Assembly (NCBI RefSeq): GCF_003427025.1
Contig: NZ_QVAI01000001.1
Coordinates: 186,001 to 250,000 of the forward strand
DNA from: Jiangella endophytica
Lineage (GTDB): Bacteria > Actinomycetota > Actinomycetes > Jiangellales > Jiangellaceae
Direction of reading: 5' to 3'
Length of the DNA stretch: 64,000 nucleotides
A program made the translations under genes and the position numbers. Positions 18,589-28,962 of the stretch are shown here, in pieces. The notes beneath the pieces were generated by a model. The model ran no database searches, was not told the DNA's origin, and worked only from the letters and a program-made list of their open reading frames with translations. How positions within the stretch are numbered: the first letter of the stretch is position 1; every line of letters starts with the position of its first letter.

Positions 18589-19323
18589 GTGACCCGAAAC
18601 AGCCGTCCGTCGTCCACACCGACACCAGCCGCAGCAGCGCAGCGCGGTGTGCCGGAGGCGACGGTCGCGCGGTTGCCGCTCTATCTGCGGGCGCTCACCA
18701 CACTGGCCGAGCGGGGCGTAGCGACGGTGTCGTCCGAGGAACTGGCCGCGTCGGCCGGGGTCAACTCCGCCAAGCTGCGCAAGGACCTCTCCTACCTGGG
18801 CTCCTACGGTACCCGCGGCGTCGGCTACGAGGTCGACTTCCTGCGCCACCAGATCACCCGCGAGATCGGCCTGACCCAGGACTGGGCGGTCGTCATCGTC
18901 GGCATCGGCAACCTCGGCCACGCGCTGGCCAACTACGGCGGGTTCGCGTCCCGCGGCTTCCGCATCGCCGCGTTGGTCGACGCCGACCCCACCCGGCTGG
19001 GCGAGGAGGTGGCCGGCCTCAACGTCCGCAGCGCCGACGATCTGGAGCAGATCGTCCACGACCTCGGCATCGCCATCGGCGTCGTCGCCACCCCGGCGCG
19101 GGCCGCGCAGCTGGTCTGCGACCGCCTGGTCGCGGCCGGCGTCACCAGCATCCTCAACTTCGCGCCGGCCATCGTGCAGGTGCCCGAGGGCGTCGACCTG
19201 CGCAAGGTCGACCTCTCCACCGAACTGCAGATCCTCGCCTACCACGAGCAGCGCAAGAACGGCGCCGCGCTGGCCCTCACCGCCGAGCAGGCGGCCGAGC
19301 TGGCCGAGGCGGTGAACGGATGA
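18589..19323 (+). CDS. rex: Redox-sensing transcriptional repressor Rex
   Basis: This 244-aa protein binds NADH/NAD+ and represses respiratory and tetrapyrrole genes. The winged-helix domain ([20 protein letters not shown] and [19 protein letters not shown]) is followed by a Rossmann domain with [12 protein letters not shown]. An N-terminal extension of about 20 residues rich in Ser and Ala is typical of actinomycetes. The hemA start overlaps its stop, so Rex and haem enzymes are one operon under its own operator. Confidence 0.96.
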   Translation: MTRNSRPSSTPTPAAAAQRGVPEATVARLPLYLRALTTLAERGVATVSSEELAASAGVNSAKLRKDLSYLGSYGTRGVGYEVDFLRHQITREIGLTQDWAVVIVGIGNLGHALANYGGFASRGFRIAALVDADPTRLGEEVAGLNVRSADDLEQIVHDLGIAIGVVATPARAAQLVCDRLVAAGVTSILNFAPAIVQVPEGVDLRKVDLSTELQILAYHEQRKNGAALALTAEQAAELAEAVNG

Positions 19324-20684
19324 GCGTGCTGGCCATCGGGGTCTCCCACCGAAGCGCGCCGGTCGAGGTGCTGGAGTCCGTCGCGCTCGACCGCGGGGGG
19401 GTCGGCAAGCTGCTCGACGAGGTGCCGTCGTCGCACCAGATCGCCGAGGCGGTCGTGGTCGCCACCTGCAACCGGCTCGAGCTGTACCTCGACACCGCCA
19501 CGTTCCACGGCGGCATCGAGGAGGCCAGCGCGCTGCTGTCGCAGCACACCGGCGCGCCCATCGAGCTGCTGACGCCGTACCTCTACGTGCACTACGGCGA
19601 CCGCGCGGTGTCGCACCTCTTCCACGTGGTGAGCGGCCTCGACTCCATGGTCGTCGGCGAGACGCAGATCCTCGGCCAGGTCCGCGACTCCTTCCGGCTC
19701 GCGCAGACGTCGGGCGCCGCCGGCCGGGTGCTGACGGAGCTGTTCCAGACGGCGCTGCGGGTCGGCAAGCGCGCGCACGCCGAGACCGGCATCGACGCCG
19801 CCGGACGCTCGCTGGTCACGCTCGGCCTGGCCCGGGTCCTGCCGGCGGTCGCCGCCGAGGGGTGGACGTCCGGCCGGGTCGGCGGCGCGTCCTGGCGCGA
19901 GCTGCTCACCGGCACGTCCGCGCTGGTCGTCGGCGCCGGCTCGATGGCGGCGCTGGCCGCGGCCACGTTGCAGCGCGAGGGCGTCGACGTCGTCGTCGCC
20001 AACCGCACGCACGAGAACGGCACCCGGGTGGCCGAGGCCGTCGGTGGCCGTGCGATCACGATGACGGAGGTGCCGCGGGCGCTGCGCGAGGTCGACCTCG
20101 TCATCTCCTGCACCGGCGCGGCCGGCGTCGTGCTGCCGTTCGAGACCGTCGAGACCGCGGTCGCGGACCGCGGCGGCCGCCCGCTGGGCATCGTCGACCT
20201 CGCCCTGCCGCGCGACGTCGACGCCGGTGTGGCCGACCTCCCCGGCGTCGTGCTGGCCGACCTCGCCCGCCTGAGCGAGGCCGCCGACGACGACGTCGCC
20301 GACGCCCGCAGCATGGCCGGCGACGTCTCCGCCGTCCGCTCGATCGTCACCGACGAGGTCGCCGCGTTCGCCACGGCCCGCCGCGCCGCCCAGGTGGCGC
20401 CGACCGTCGTCGCCCTGCGCAGCATGGCCGACGACGTCGTCGACGCGGAGCTCACCCGCATGGTCAGCCGGCTGCCCGACCTCGACGAGCGCACCCGCGC
20501 CGAGGTCGCCCGCACCGTCCGGCGGGTGGTCGACAAGCTGCTGCACCAGCCCACGGTGCGGGTCAAGGAGCTGGCCGCCCAGCCCGACGGCGCGTCCTAC
20601 GAGGCCGCGCTGCGCGAGCTGTTCGCGCTCGACCGCCGGTCCATCGACGCGGTCGCCAAGCCCGACGGGACGGTGTCGCCATGA
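19320..20684 (+). CDS. hemA: Glutamyl-tRNA reductase
   Basis: This 454-aa enzyme makes glutamate-1-semialdehyde from Glu-tRNA, the first step of the C5 tetrapyrrole pathway. The catalytic Cys lies in [11 protein letters not shown] (residue ~50), followed by [16 protein letters not shown] and the NADPH domain [13 protein letters not shown]. Its start overlaps rex and its stop overlaps hemC, consistent with tight co-translation. Confidence 0.96.
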   Translation: MSVLAIGVSHRSAPVEVLESVALDRGGVGKLLDEVPSSHQIAEAVVVATCNRLELYLDTATFHGGIEEASALLSQHTGAPIELLTPYLYVHYGDRAVSHLFHVVSGLDSMVVGETQILGQVRDSFRLAQTSGAAGRVLTELFQTALRVGKRAHAETGIDAAGRSLVTLGLARVLPAVAAEGWTSGRVGGASWRELLTGTSALVVGAGSMAALAAATLQREGVDVVVANRTHENGTRVAEAVGGRAITMTEVPRALREVDLVISCTGAAGVVLPFETVETAVADRGGRPLGIVDLALPRDVDAGVADLPGVVLADLARLSEAADDDVADARSMAGDVSAVRSIVTDEVAAFATARRAAQVAPTVVALRSMADDVVDAELTRMVSRLPDLDERTRAEVARTVRRVVDKLLHQPTVRVKELAAQPDGASYEAALRELFALDRRSIDAVAKPDGTVSP

Positions 20685-21625
20685 CGACCACCCCGCTGCG
20701 GCTGGGTACTCGGCGCAGCGCCCTCGCGCTGGTCCAGGCCGGGTACGTCCAGGACCGCCTGCGCGCGCTCGGGCACGAGGTCGAGCTGGTCGAGATCACC
20801 ACCAAGGGCGACGTGTCGACGGCGCCGCTGGACCGCATCGGCGGCACCGGCGTGTTCGTCGCCGCGCTGCGTGAAGCGCTGCTCGACGGCCGGGTCGACC
20901 TCGCCGTCCACTCGCTCAAGGACCTCCCGACGGCGCCGGCCGACGGCCTGGTGCTCGCCGCGGTCCCGGAGCGCGAGGACCCGCGCGACGCGCTGTGCGC
21001 ACGCGACGGCCTCAAACTCTCCGACCTCCCGGCCGGCGCCCGCGTCGGCACCGGGTCGCCACGGCGCGAAGCCCAGCTGCGGGCGCTCGGGCTGGGCATC
21101 GAGATCGTCGGTCTGCGCGGCAACGTCGACACCCGGCTGGGCAAGGTCACCGACGGCACGCTCGACGCCGTCGTGCTGGCCCGCGCCGGGCTGGCGCGGC
21201 TGGGCCGGCTCGACTCCGTCACCGAGGTGCTCGACCCGATGCAGGTGCTGCCCGCTCCGGGTCAGGGCGCGCTCGGCATCGAGTGCCGCGGTGCCGACAC
21301 CGCACTCGTCGAGGCGCTGGGCGCACTCGACGACCCCGCCGCCAGAGCGGCGGTCACCGCTGAACGGACCCTCCTCGCCGTGCTCGAGGCCGGTTGTACG
21401 GCGCCCGTGGGCGCCTACGCCGAGGCGGCGGAGGGAGAAAGTGGTCTCGAGCTGTACATCCGGGCCGTCGTGGCAGCACGCGACGGCTCGGTGAGTATCC
21501 GCAAGTCAGCCACCGGATCCCTCGGGGGGGCGGAGCAGATCGGGCGCGACCTCGCGCACGAGCTTCTCGCCGACGGGGCCGGGGCAGTCGTCGACGCCGC
21601 TGGGCCGGCGTCGAAGGAGGAATAG
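20681..21625 (+). CDS. hemC: Porphobilinogen deaminase (hydroxymethylbilane synthase)
   Basis: This 314-aa enzyme polymerises four porphobilinogens into hydroxymethylbilane. It has [15 protein letters not shown] at the N-terminus, [21 protein letters not shown] and the dipyrromethane cofactor Cys in [12 protein letters not shown]. The start ATG at 20681 overlaps the hemA stop. Confidence 0.96.
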   Translation: MTTTPLRLGTRRSALALVQAGYVQDRLRALGHEVELVEITTKGDVSTAPLDRIGGTGVFVAALREALLDGRVDLAVHSLKDLPTAPADGLVLAAVPEREDPRDALCARDGLKLSDLPAGARVGTGSPRREAQLRALGLGIEIVGLRGNVDTRLGKVTDGTLDAVVLARAGLARLGRLDSVTEVLDPMQVLPAPGQGALGIECRGADTALVEALGALDDPAARAAVTAERTLLAVLEAGCTAPVGAYAEAAEGESGLELYIRAVVAARDGSVSIRKSATGSLGGAEQIGRDLAHELLADGAGAVVDAAGPASKEE

Positions 21626-21629
21626 AGTC

Positions 21630-23240
21630 GTGACCACTCCGCGAGGCGCGCAGAAGCGCGCCGAAGAAGGTGGCGTCGCATTCGTCGGCGCCGGTCCCGG
21701 CGATCCGGGGCTGCTCACCCTACGGGCGGTCGAGGTGCTCGGTGGAGCCGACGTCGTCATCATCGACGAACCGGCGCACCACTCGATGCTCGCGTACGCC
21801 CCCGGCATCGTCGAGGTCGTCGATCTCAGTGTCGACGACGAAGGCGTCACCCTGACCGCGTCCGTGCGCGGGCGCCGTGTCGTCCAAGCCGCCAAGGGAG
21901 GCAGGCGTGTCGTGCGCCTGCTCGGCGGCGACCCGTTCACCCACGCCACCGGTGCCGACGAAGCGCTCGCCTGCGCCAAGGCCGGCATCCCGTTCGAGGT
22001 GGTCGCCGGCGTCGCCACGGCCACCTCCGTCGCGGCCCACGCCGGCATCCCGCTGGTCACCGGCCGTCGTCGCAGCGTCGAGATCTTCGACGTCGGCGGC
22101 AAGATCGACCTGCGGTCGTGTACGGCCGACACCGTCCTGCTGACCGGCGTCACCGAGCAGCTCGGCCACGTCGCCGACGCCCTCGTCGACGCCGGCCGGG
22201 TGCCGTCCACGCCGGTCGCCGTCGTGACGTCGGGCAGCACCGTCGAGCAGCAGACCGTCGTGTCGACGCTCGGCGGCATCGCGGCCGACGCCCGCGCGGC
22301 CAAGGTCGAGGGCCCGTTCGTCGTCATCGTCGGCGACACCATCGAGCACCGCGACACCCTGTCGTGGTTCGAGACCAAGTCGCTGTTCGGCTGGCGGGTC
22401 CTGGTGCCGCGCACGAAGGAGCAGGCCGGCGCGCTGTCCAAGGCGTTGCGCCGGTCCGGTGCGGTGCCCGAGGAGGTCCCGACGATCTCCGTCGAGCCGC
22501 CGCGCAACCCACAGCAGATCGACAAGGCCGTGCGCGGCATGGTCGAGGGCCGCTACGAGTGGATCGCGTTCACCTCGGTCAACGCGCTGCGGGCGGTCAA
22601 GGAGAAGCTGACGGCGTACGGCCTCGACGCTCGGGCGCTGTCCGGGCTCAAGGTCGCCGCGGTGGGCGAGAAGACCGCCGAGGCGCTGCGGTCGTGGGGC
22701 ATCGAGCCCGACCTCGTCCCGTCCGGCGAGCAGTCCGCCGTCGGCCTGCTGGCCGACTGGCCGCCGTACGACGAGGTGCTCGACCCGATCAACCGGGTGT
22801 TCCTGCCGCGCGCCGACATCGCGACCGAGACGCTGGCGGCCGGGCTGACGGACATGGGCTGGGAGGTCGACGACGTCACGGCGTACCGCACGGTGCGCGC
22901 GGCGCCGCCGCCGGCCGAGACCCGCGACGCCATCAAGACCGGCAAGTTCGACGCGGTCGCGTTCACGTCGTCGTCGACGGTGCGCAACCTCGTCGGCATC
23001 GCCGGCAAGCCGCACGCGTCCACGGTCGTCGCCTGCATCGGGCCGGCGACGGCGAAGACCGCCGAGGAGCACGGCCTGCGGGTCGACGTCCTGGCGCCGG
23101 AGCCGTCCATCGAGGCGCTGGCCGACGCGCTCGCGCAGTTCGGCCTGACCCGCCGGCTGGCCATGGTCGAGGCCGGCGAGCCGGTGCTCAAGCCGTCGCA
23201 GCGGCGCCGGGCCTCGGCCCGCCGCAAGAGCGCCCAATGA
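21630..23240 (+). CDS. hemD: Fused uroporphyrinogen-III methyltransferase-like / uroporphyrinogen-III synthase
   Basis: This 536-aa fusion has an N-terminal SUMT (CobA)-like domain (residues ~15-250; VGAGPGDPGLLTLRAVEVL) and a C-terminal HemD domain (from ~255; GWRVLVPRTKEQAGALSK, AFTSVNALRAV, AFTSSSTVRNL). The SUMT motifs are altered: the usual YDRLV position reads IDEPA and the GGDPFVFGRGGEE segment reads GGDPFTHATGADE. The methyltransferase activity may therefore be lost, as seems common in actinobacterial HemD fusions. The HemD part should close uroporphyrinogen III. The GTG start lies 4 bp after hemC. Confidence 0.92.
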   Translation: MTTPRGAQKRAEEGGVAFVGAGPGDPGLLTLRAVEVLGGADVVIIDEPAHHSMLAYAPGIVEVVDLSVDDEGVTLTASVRGRRVVQAAKGGRRVVRLLGGDPFTHATGADEALACAKAGIPFEVVAGVATATSVAAHAGIPLVTGRRRSVEIFDVGGKIDLRSCTADTVLLTGVTEQLGHVADALVDAGRVPSTPVAVVTSGSTVEQQTVVSTLGGIAADARAAKVEGPFVVIVGDTIEHRDTLSWFETKSLFGWRVLVPRTKEQAGALSKALRRSGAVPEEVPTISVEPPRNPQQIDKAVRGMVEGRYEWIAFTSVNALRAVKEKLTAYGLDARALSGLKVAAVGEKTAEALRSWGIEPDLVPSGEQSAVGLLADWPPYDEVLDPINRVFLPRADIATETLAAGLTDMGWEVDDVTAYRTVRAAPPPAETRDAIKTGKFDAVAFTSSSTVRNLVGIAGKPHASTVVACIGPATAKTAEEHGLRVDVLAPEPSIEALADALAQFGLTRRLAMVEAGEPVLKPSQRRRASARRKSAQ

Positions 23241-23327
23241 ATGATCACGTTCAGTAGGGGTTCTCCCGCTTCACCCTGAATGCATGCCTGGTGAAGCGGG
23301 AGGACGCATACTTGACGTGATCATTCA
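23238..23327. repeat. 90-bp imperfect palindrome between hemD and hemB
   Basis: Arms 23238-23275 and 23290-23327 are 38 bp each and largely complementary (TGAATGATCACGT and TCTCCCGCTTCACC segments pair), with a 14-nt loop containing GCATGC. The left arm includes the hemD stop codon. The sequence shares TTCTCCCGCT and GCATGCCTGGTG with the palindrome at 35523-35590, so it belongs to a dispersed repeat family. Confidence 0.9.
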
Positions 23328-23346
23328 GGGGTCGGGAGAGGACACC

Positions 23347-24330
23347 ATGGGGTACCCGGAGATCCGGCCGCGGCGGTTGCGCCGCACGCCGGCCATGCGC
23401 CGGCTGGTCGCCGAGACGTCATTGGAGCCGCGCCACCTGGTGCTGCCGATGTTCGTCCGCGAGGGTGCCACCGAGCCGCGGCCGATCCCGTCCATGCCCG
23501 GCGTGGTGCAGCACACCATGGAGTCGCTGCGCAAGGCGTCGCTGGAAGCCGCCGAGGCCGGTGTCGGCGGGCTGATGCTGTTCGCGATCCCGTCGCGGAA
23601 GGATGCGGTGGGCTCCGGCGGTGTCGACCCGAAGGGTCCGCTCAACGCCGCCATCCGCGAGGTCGTCGCCGAGGTGGGCGACGCCACCGTCGTCATGGCC
23701 GACCTCTGCCTCGACGAGTTCACCGACCACGGCCACTGCGGCGTGCTGGCGCCCGACGGCTCGGTCGACAACGACGCGACGCTCGAGGTGTACGGCCGCA
23801 TGGCGGTCGCGCAGGCCGACGCCGGCGTCCACGTCGTCGGGCCGAGCGGCATGATGGACGGGCAGGTCGGCGCGGCCCGGGCGGCCCTCGACTCAGCCGG
23901 CCACACCGACGTCGCGATCCTCGCCTACGCCGCCAAGTACTCGTCGGCGTTCTACGGCCCGTTCCGCGACGCCGTCGAGTCGTCGCTGACCGGCGACCGC
24001 AAGACGTATCAGCAGGACCCCGCCAACGGGCTGGAGGCGCTGCGCGAGACCGCCCTCGACATCGAGGAGGGCGCCGACATGGTCATGGTCAAGCCGGCCA
24101 TGTCCTACCTCGACGTGCTCGCCCGGGTCCGCGACCTCGTCGACGTCCCCGTCGCGGCGTACCAGATCTCCGGCGAGTACGCGATGATCCAGGCGGCCGC
24201 CGAGCGCGGCTGGATCGACCGCGACCGCGCCGTGCTGGAGACTCTGACGTCCATCCGCAGGGCCGGCGCCGACATCGTGCTCTCCTACTGGGCGGTCGAG
24301 GCCGCCCACTGGCTGCGCGCCAACCGCTGA
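23347..24330 (+). CDS. hemB: Delta-aminolevulinic acid dehydratase (porphobilinogen synthase)
   Basis: This 327-aa enzyme condenses two 5-aminolevulinates. The Schiff-base Lys is in [10 protein letters not shown] and the second active-site Lys in [17 protein letters not shown]. The metal segment [14 protein letters not shown] has two Cys plus Asp, a mixture of the zinc and magnesium types seen in other actinobacteria. The ATG at 23347 has GGAGAG upstream. The palindrome before it may partly uncouple hemB from rex-hemACD. Confidence 0.96.
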   Translation: MGYPEIRPRRLRRTPAMRRLVAETSLEPRHLVLPMFVREGATEPRPIPSMPGVVQHTMESLRKASLEAAEAGVGGLMLFAIPSRKDAVGSGGVDPKGPLNAAIREVVAEVGDATVVMADLCLDEFTDHGHCGVLAPDGSVDNDATLEVYGRMAVAQADAGVHVVGPSGMMDGQVGAARAALDSAGHTDVAILAYAAKYSSAFYGPFRDAVESSLTGDRKTYQQDPANGLEALRETALDIEEGADMVMVKPAMSYLDVLARVRDLVDVPVAAYQISGEYAMIQAAAERGWIDRDRAVLETLTSIRRAGADIVLSYWAVEAAHWLRANR

Positions 24331-24332
24331 GC

Positions 24333-25217
24333 TCAGGGGTGCACCCGCGCCAGGAAGTCGCGGGTGAGCCGCACCAGCTCGCCCAGGTGCGTCTCGATCA
24401 GCCAGTGGCCGCCGTCGGGCAGCACGTGCAGTTCGGCGTCGGGCAGGTCGGTCAGGTACGCGTGCGCGGCCTCGGACGGCATGTAGCCGTCGTGCGGGCC
24501 CCACACGATCAGCGTCGGCGGCCGGTGCCCGCGCAGATACGACTGGTAGGCCGGGAACAGCGCCACGCTGTCCTCGATCTGGGCGAACAGGTCGACCATG
24601 ATCGCCCGGTTCTCCGGCTCCCGCATGCGTGCCCATGCCTGCTGCCACAGGTCCGGTGAGATGCGCTCGACGATGTGCGGCGGCACCTCGCCCCGCACCT
24701 CCTCGCGCAGTCCCTGCTCGGTGACCGCCGCCTCCAGCCGCGCGTGCAACTCCGGGGTCGGCGTCGCCCAGTAACGGCGCAGCAGCTCGTACTTCGGGCC
24801 GAGGGTGTGCTCGTAGGCGTCGCCGTTCTGGATGATCAGGGCGGCGACGCGCTCCGGCTGCCGCATGGCCAGCTGGAGACCGACCTGCGAGCCGTAGTCG
24901 AACAGGTACAGAGCGAACCGGTCGATGCCGAGCTTCGCCAGGAAGGTGTCGAGCACGTCTGCGTAGCCGGTGAACGTGTAGTCGAACTCCGACCGAGGCG
25001 GCTGCGAGCTGTAGCCGAAGGCCGGGTAGTCGGGTGCGATCAGGCGCCAGCGGTCGCCGAGGGCCGCCATGAATCCGCGGTACTGGAACGACGACGACGG
25101 ATAGCCGTGCGGCAGCAGCACGACCGGCGCGTCCGGCGGACCAGCCTCACGGTAGAAGATCTCCAGACCGTTGATCGAGACGGTCCGATGGGCCGTGGGA
25201 ACCAGGGTCGTCGACAC
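24333..25217 (-). CDS. Alpha/beta hydrolase of the epoxide hydrolase / haloalkane dehalogenase type
   Basis: This 294-aa hydrolase has the oxyanion segment HGYPSSSFQYR and a nucleophile elbow LYLFDYGSQVG in which the nucleophile is Asp rather than Ser, pointing to an ester-intermediate hydrolase such as an epoxide hydrolase. The catalytic His is in GGHWLIETH. The substrate is unknown. The GTG at 25217, with GGAGG upstream, gives VSTTLVPTAHRTV. It is divergent from the fur-catalase pair and shares a 103-bp promoter region with it. Confidence 0.85.
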   Translation of the reverse strand: MSTTLVPTAHRTVSINGLEIFYREAGPPDAPVVLLPHGYPSSSFQYRGFMAALGDRWRLIAPDYPAFGYSSQPPRSEFDYTFTGYADVLDTFLAKLGIDRFALYLFDYGSQVGLQLAMRQPERVAALIIQNGDAYEHTLGPKYELLRRYWATPTPELHARLEAAVTEQGLREEVRGEVPPHIVERISPDLWQQAWARMREPENRAIMVDLFAQIEDSVALFPAYQSYLRGHRPPTLIVWGPHDGYMPSEAAHAYLTDLPDAELHVLPDGGHWLIETHLGELVRLTRDFLARVHP

Positions 25218-25267
25218 CGTGTCACCTCCGCACCGGGACCGTTCCCCCAACGCGAAGGGACAAACGA

Positions 25268-25299
25268 CTGGAATCGGACGCTTACTTGACTCATTCCAG
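25268..25299. promoter_or_regulatory. Candidate Fur-family operator before the fur-catalase pair
   Basis: CTGGAAT (25268-25274) and ATTCCAG (25293-25299) form an inverted repeat, and TTGACT within it could be a -35 element. It lies in the divergent region 22 bp upstream of the fur start. CatR/FurA regulators of other actinomycetes autoregulate from such sites. Confidence 0.5.
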
Positions 25300-25320
25300 A
25301 AAAGCGTCGAGGATCGACCT

Positions 25321-25767
25321 GTGCCCACCGACGAGGAGCTGCGCGACGACGCCACGTCGCGGCTGCGCGCGGCCGGGCTGCGGGTCACCGCGCCCCGCGT
25401 GGGCGTCCTCGTCGCGTTGGAGCGCGAGTCCCACGCCGACGCCGACACCGTCGCGCGGCACGTACGGGGCTCGCTCGGCGCGGTCTCCACCCAGGCCGTC
25501 TACGACGTGCTGCACGCGCTGACCGAGGCGGGACTGCTGCGCCGCATCGAGCCGGCCGGCTCCACCGCGCGCTACGAGACACGGGTCGGCGACAACCACC
25601 ACCACATGATCTGCCGGGGTTGCGGCGTCATCGTCGACGTCGACTGCTCCGGGTTGGCGCCGTGTCTGGCGCCCGCACACCCGCACGGCTTCCTGCTCGA
25701 CGAGGCCGAGGTGACCTTCTGGGGGCTGTGCCCCGAGTGCCAACCAGCGAACGAGGAGAATGCATGA
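25321..25767 (+). CDS. Fur family regulator (CatR/PerR-like)
   Basis: This 148-aa protein has an N-terminal winged HTH ([38 protein letters not shown]) and a metal-binding C-terminal part with [12 protein letters not shown] and a second pair CPEC, forming the structural zinc site. Overlap of its stop with the catalase start (ATGA) identifies it as the peroxide-sensing repressor of that gene, as with catR or furA in other actinobacteria. Confidence 0.92.
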   Translation: MPTDEELRDDATSRLRAAGLRVTAPRVGVLVALERESHADADTVARHVRGSLGAVSTQAVYDVLHALTEAGLLRRIEPAGSTARYETRVGDNHHHMICRGCGVIVDVDCSGLAPCLAPAHPHGFLLDEAEVTFWGLCPECQPANEENA

Positions 25768-27212
25768 GCTCTACGCCGCACACGACCACCAACTCCGGCG
25801 CCCCGGTGGCCAGCGACGCGCACTCGCTGACCGTCGGGCCGAACGGGCCGATCGTGCTGCACGACCACTACCTGGTCGAGAAGCTGGCCCAGTTCAACCG
25901 TGAGCGTGTCCCGGAGCGTGTGGTGCACGCCAAGGGCGGCGGCGCGTTCGGCGTCCTCGAGGTCACCGAGGACGTCAGCCAGTTCACCAAGGCCGCGCTG
26001 TTCCAGCCGGGCGCCCGCACCGAGTCGCTGGCGCGGTTCTCGTCCGTCGCCGGCGAGCAGGGCAGCCCCGACACCTGGCGCGACCCGCGCGGCTTCGCGC
26101 TGAAGTTCTACACGCCCGAGGGCAACTACGACCTCGTCGGCAACAACACCCCGGTGTTCTTCCTGCGCGACACCATCAAGTTCCCCGACTTCATCCGCTC
26201 GCAGAAGCGGCTGCCGGGCTCGAACCTGCGCGACAACGACATGCAATGGGACTTCTGGACGCTGTCGCCGGAGAGCGCGCACCAGGTCACCTGGCTGATG
26301 GGCGACCGCGGCCTGCCGCGTACGTGGCGCAACATGGACGGCTTCGGATCGCACACGTACCAGTGGATCAACGCCGGCGGCGAGCGGTTCTGGGTGAAGT
26401 ACCACTTCCGCACCGACCAGGGCCACGAGTTCCTGGCCCAGTCCGACGCCGACCGCATCGCCGGTGAGGACGCCGACCACCACATCCGCGACCTCTACGA
26501 GGCGATCGCCCGCGGCGACGCGCCGTCGTGGACCGTGCACGTGCAGGTCATGCCGTACGCCGACGCCGCGAGCTACCGGTTCAACCCGTTCGACCTCACC
26601 AAGGTGTGGCCGAAGGTCGACTACCCGCTGATCAAGGTCGGCACGCTGCGGCTGGACCGCAACCCGGAGAACTACTTCGCGCAGATCGAGCAGGCCGCGT
26701 TCGAGCCGAGCAACTTCGTGCCCGGCATCGCCGCCAGCCCGGACAAGATGCTGCTCGGCCGCATCTTCTCCTACGCCGACGCGCACCGGTACCGCATCGG
26801 CACCAACTACGCGCAGCTGCCGGTCAACGCGCCGAAGAACGAGGCTCACTCGTACTCGAAGGACGGCGCCATGCGGTTCTCCTACGCCGCGCCGGAGCGT
26901 CCGGTCTACGCGCCGAACAGCCACGGCGGCCCGGCGGCCGAGCCGTCGCTGGTCGGCGACGCCGGCTGGGAGTCCGACGGCGAGATGGTGCGCGCCGCGG
27001 CCACCCTGCACTCCGAGGACGACGACTTCGGCCAGGCCGGCACGCTGGTCCGCGAGGTCCTCGACGACGCCGCGCGCGACCGGCTGGCCGGCAACATCGC
27101 CGGCCACGTCGGCCAGGTGAAGGACGACGCCCTGCGCCAGCGCGTCTACGCCTACTGGCGAAACGTCGACGAGACGCTCGGCAAGCGGGTCGAGGAGACC
27201 GTCGGCCGCTGA
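25764..27212 (+). CDS. Monofunctional haem catalase
   Basis: This 482-aa small-subunit (clade 3) catalase splits hydrogen peroxide. The distal His is in [13 protein letters not shown], the conserved Asn in VGNNTPVFF and the proximal Tyr ligand in [14 protein letters not shown]. The start ATG overlaps the fur stop, so the enzyme and its regulator are coupled. A perfect terminator hairpin follows. Confidence 0.96.
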   Translation: MSSTPHTTTNSGAPVASDAHSLTVGPNGPIVLHDHYLVEKLAQFNRERVPERVVHAKGGGAFGVLEVTEDVSQFTKAALFQPGARTESLARFSSVAGEQGSPDTWRDPRGFALKFYTPEGNYDLVGNNTPVFFLRDTIKFPDFIRSQKRLPGSNLRDNDMQWDFWTLSPESAHQVTWLMGDRGLPRTWRNMDGFGSHTYQWINAGGERFWVKYHFRTDQGHEFLAQSDADRIAGEDADHHIRDLYEAIARGDAPSWTVHVQVMPYADAASYRFNPFDLTKVWPKVDYPLIKVGTLRLDRNPENYFAQIEQAAFEPSNFVPGIAASPDKMLLGRIFSYADAHRYRIGTNYAQLPVNAPKNEAHSYSKDGAMRFSYAAPERPVYAPNSHGGPAAEPSLVGDAGWESDGEMVRAAATLHSEDDDFGQAGTLVREVLDDAARDRLAGNIAGHVGQVKDDALRQRVYAYWRNVDETLGKRVEETVGR

Positions 27213-27223
27213 TCCACCCCCCC

Positions 27224-27263
27224 GAACCCCCTGCGGCCGCGTTCGTGTGGCCGCAGGGGGTTC
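27224..27263 (+). terminator. Perfect 15-bp hairpin after the catalase gene
   Basis: GAACCCCCTGCGGCC pairs exactly with GGCCGCAGGGGGTTC around a 10-nt loop, 12 bp after the catalase stop. Confidence 0.8.
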
Positions 27264-27348
27264 CGCACGAGACGGCACGGGCGTACCCTCCACCCTCAGC
27301 ATGGGGTTCCGCAGGACCCTCCAGGACACCACGAACTGGGGAGCCGAG

Positions 27349-28884
27349 ATGAAGCGGAACACAGCCTGCGCCGTTGCCGCCGCGGCGGCGATCGTCCTGG
27401 TCACCGCGCCGTTGGCGGGGGCGGCCAAGCCGACCGACAGCACCGCACTCCGGGGCGCCGTCACCGCCGACGGCATCATGGAGCACCTGCAGGCGTTCCA
27501 GGCCATCGCCGACGCCAACGGCGGCACACGGGCGTCCGGCACGCCGGGGTACGACGCGTCGCTGGAGTACGTTCAGGACCAGCTCGAGGCAGCCGGATAC
27601 CAGACCACCGTGCAGCCGTTCCTCTTCGACGTGTTCGAGGAGCTCGCCGCGCCGGCGTTCGCGCGCGTGTCGCCGGACCCCGTCACGTATGCCGAGGCCG
27701 ACGACTTCCTCACCATGGAGTACTCCGGCAGCGGCGACGTGACCGGCGCCCTCGTGCCGACCAACGACCTACTCGTCCCGCCGGCCGCGCAGCCCAGCTC
27801 CAGCAGCGGCTGCGAGGCCGCCGACTTCGCTCCGGCCTCCGCGACCGAGCCACAGGTCGCGCTGATCCAGCGCGGCACCTGCGACTTCACCGTGAAGGCG
27901 GTCAACGCGCAGAACGCCGGCTACGACGCGGTCGTGATCTTCAACGAGGGTCAGGAGGGCCGGACGGAGACGCTCGCGGGCACGCTCGGCGCCGACACCC
28001 AGGCGACGATCCCGGTCCTGGGGGCGAGCTTCGCCGTGGGCGCGGACCTCTACGCCCGGACCCAGGCCGGTCCCGTCGTCGTGCACGTGGTGACCTCCAC
28101 ACTGATCACGCGCGACGTGCCGACGGCCAACCTGCTCGCCACCACGGGCGAGGGGCGCGGCGACCGCCAGGTCGTGGTCGGCGCGCACCTCGACTCCGTC
28201 CCGGCCGGTGAGGGCATCAACGACAACGGGTCCGGCTCGGCGCAGAACCTCGAGATCGCGCTGCAGCTGGCCGCACTCGACATCGCGCCACGCAACCAGA
28301 TCGTGTTCGCCTGGTGGGGCGCCGAGGAGGCCGGGCTGATCGGCTCGCAGTTCTACGTCGACTCCCTCACCCCGCGGCAGGTCAAGAACACCGCCGTCAA
28401 CCTCAACTTCGACATGGTCGGCTCGCCGAACTACGTGCGGTTCGTCTATGACGGCGATGCCTCCGACACCGCCTCGCTCGGGTCGACCGGGTCGGGCGTC
28501 GTCGAGGACGTCTTCACCGACTACTTCGGCACGCAGGGCCTGGAGACCGAACCGACGGCGTTCGACGGACGGTCCGACTACGACGCGTTCATCAACGTCG
28601 GCATCCCGGCCGGAGGCCTGTTCACCGGCGCGGAAGGCGTGAAGACGGCCGAGGAGGCGGCGATCTACGGCGGCACCGCCGGCCTCGCCTACGACCCCTG
28701 CTACCACCAGGAGTGCGACGACCTCAGCAACCTGTCGGAGCAGGCGCTGGACGAGATGTCGGACGCCGCGGCGCATGCCACGCTGACCTTCGCCATGACG
28801 ACCTCGGCCATCGAGGGCACCGACAAAGGCAACCCCGGCAGCCAGTCGGAGTCGCTGTTCCGCGGGTCGCACCTGCGGCGCTGA
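27349..28884 (+). CDS. Secreted M28 family zinc aminopeptidase with PA domain
   Basis: This 511-aa protein has a signal peptide (KRNTACAVAAAAAIVLVTA, cleavage near GAA/KP), an inserted PA domain (about residues 150-240; VALIQRGTCDFTVKA) and an M28 catalytic core. The zinc ligands and catalytic Glu are visible: GAHLDSV, INDNGSG, WGAEEAGL, NFDMVGS and CYHQECDD. It is expected to release N-terminal residues from extracellular peptides. The ATG at 27349 follows GGGGAG. Confidence 0.92.
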   Translation: MKRNTACAVAAAAAIVLVTAPLAGAAKPTDSTALRGAVTADGIMEHLQAFQAIADANGGTRASGTPGYDASLEYVQDQLEAAGYQTTVQPFLFDVFEELAAPAFARVSPDPVTYAEADDFLTMEYSGSGDVTGALVPTNDLLVPPAAQPSSSSGCEAADFAPASATEPQVALIQRGTCDFTVKAVNAQNAGYDAVVIFNEGQEGRTETLAGTLGADTQATIPVLGASFAVGADLYARTQAGPVVVHVVTSTLITRDVPTANLLATTGEGRGDRQVVVGAHLDSVPAGEGINDNGSGSAQNLEIALQLAALDIAPRNQIVFAWWGAEEAGLIGSQFYVDSLTPRQVKNTAVNLNFDMVGSPNYVRFVYDGDASDTASLGSTGSGVVEDVFTDYFGTQGLETEPTAFDGRSDYDAFINVGIPAGGLFTGAEGVKTAEEAAIYGGTAGLAYDPCYHQECDDLSNLSEQALDEMSDAAAHATLTFAMTTSAIEGTDKGNPGSQSESLFRGSHLRR

Positions 28885-28962
28885 GACGGCTCTCGGCGGG
28901 AGCGGCCCGATCGCTGTGGGGGCGGCGTTCGGGCTGCTCGGGCCGCTTGCGAGAATGACGCG

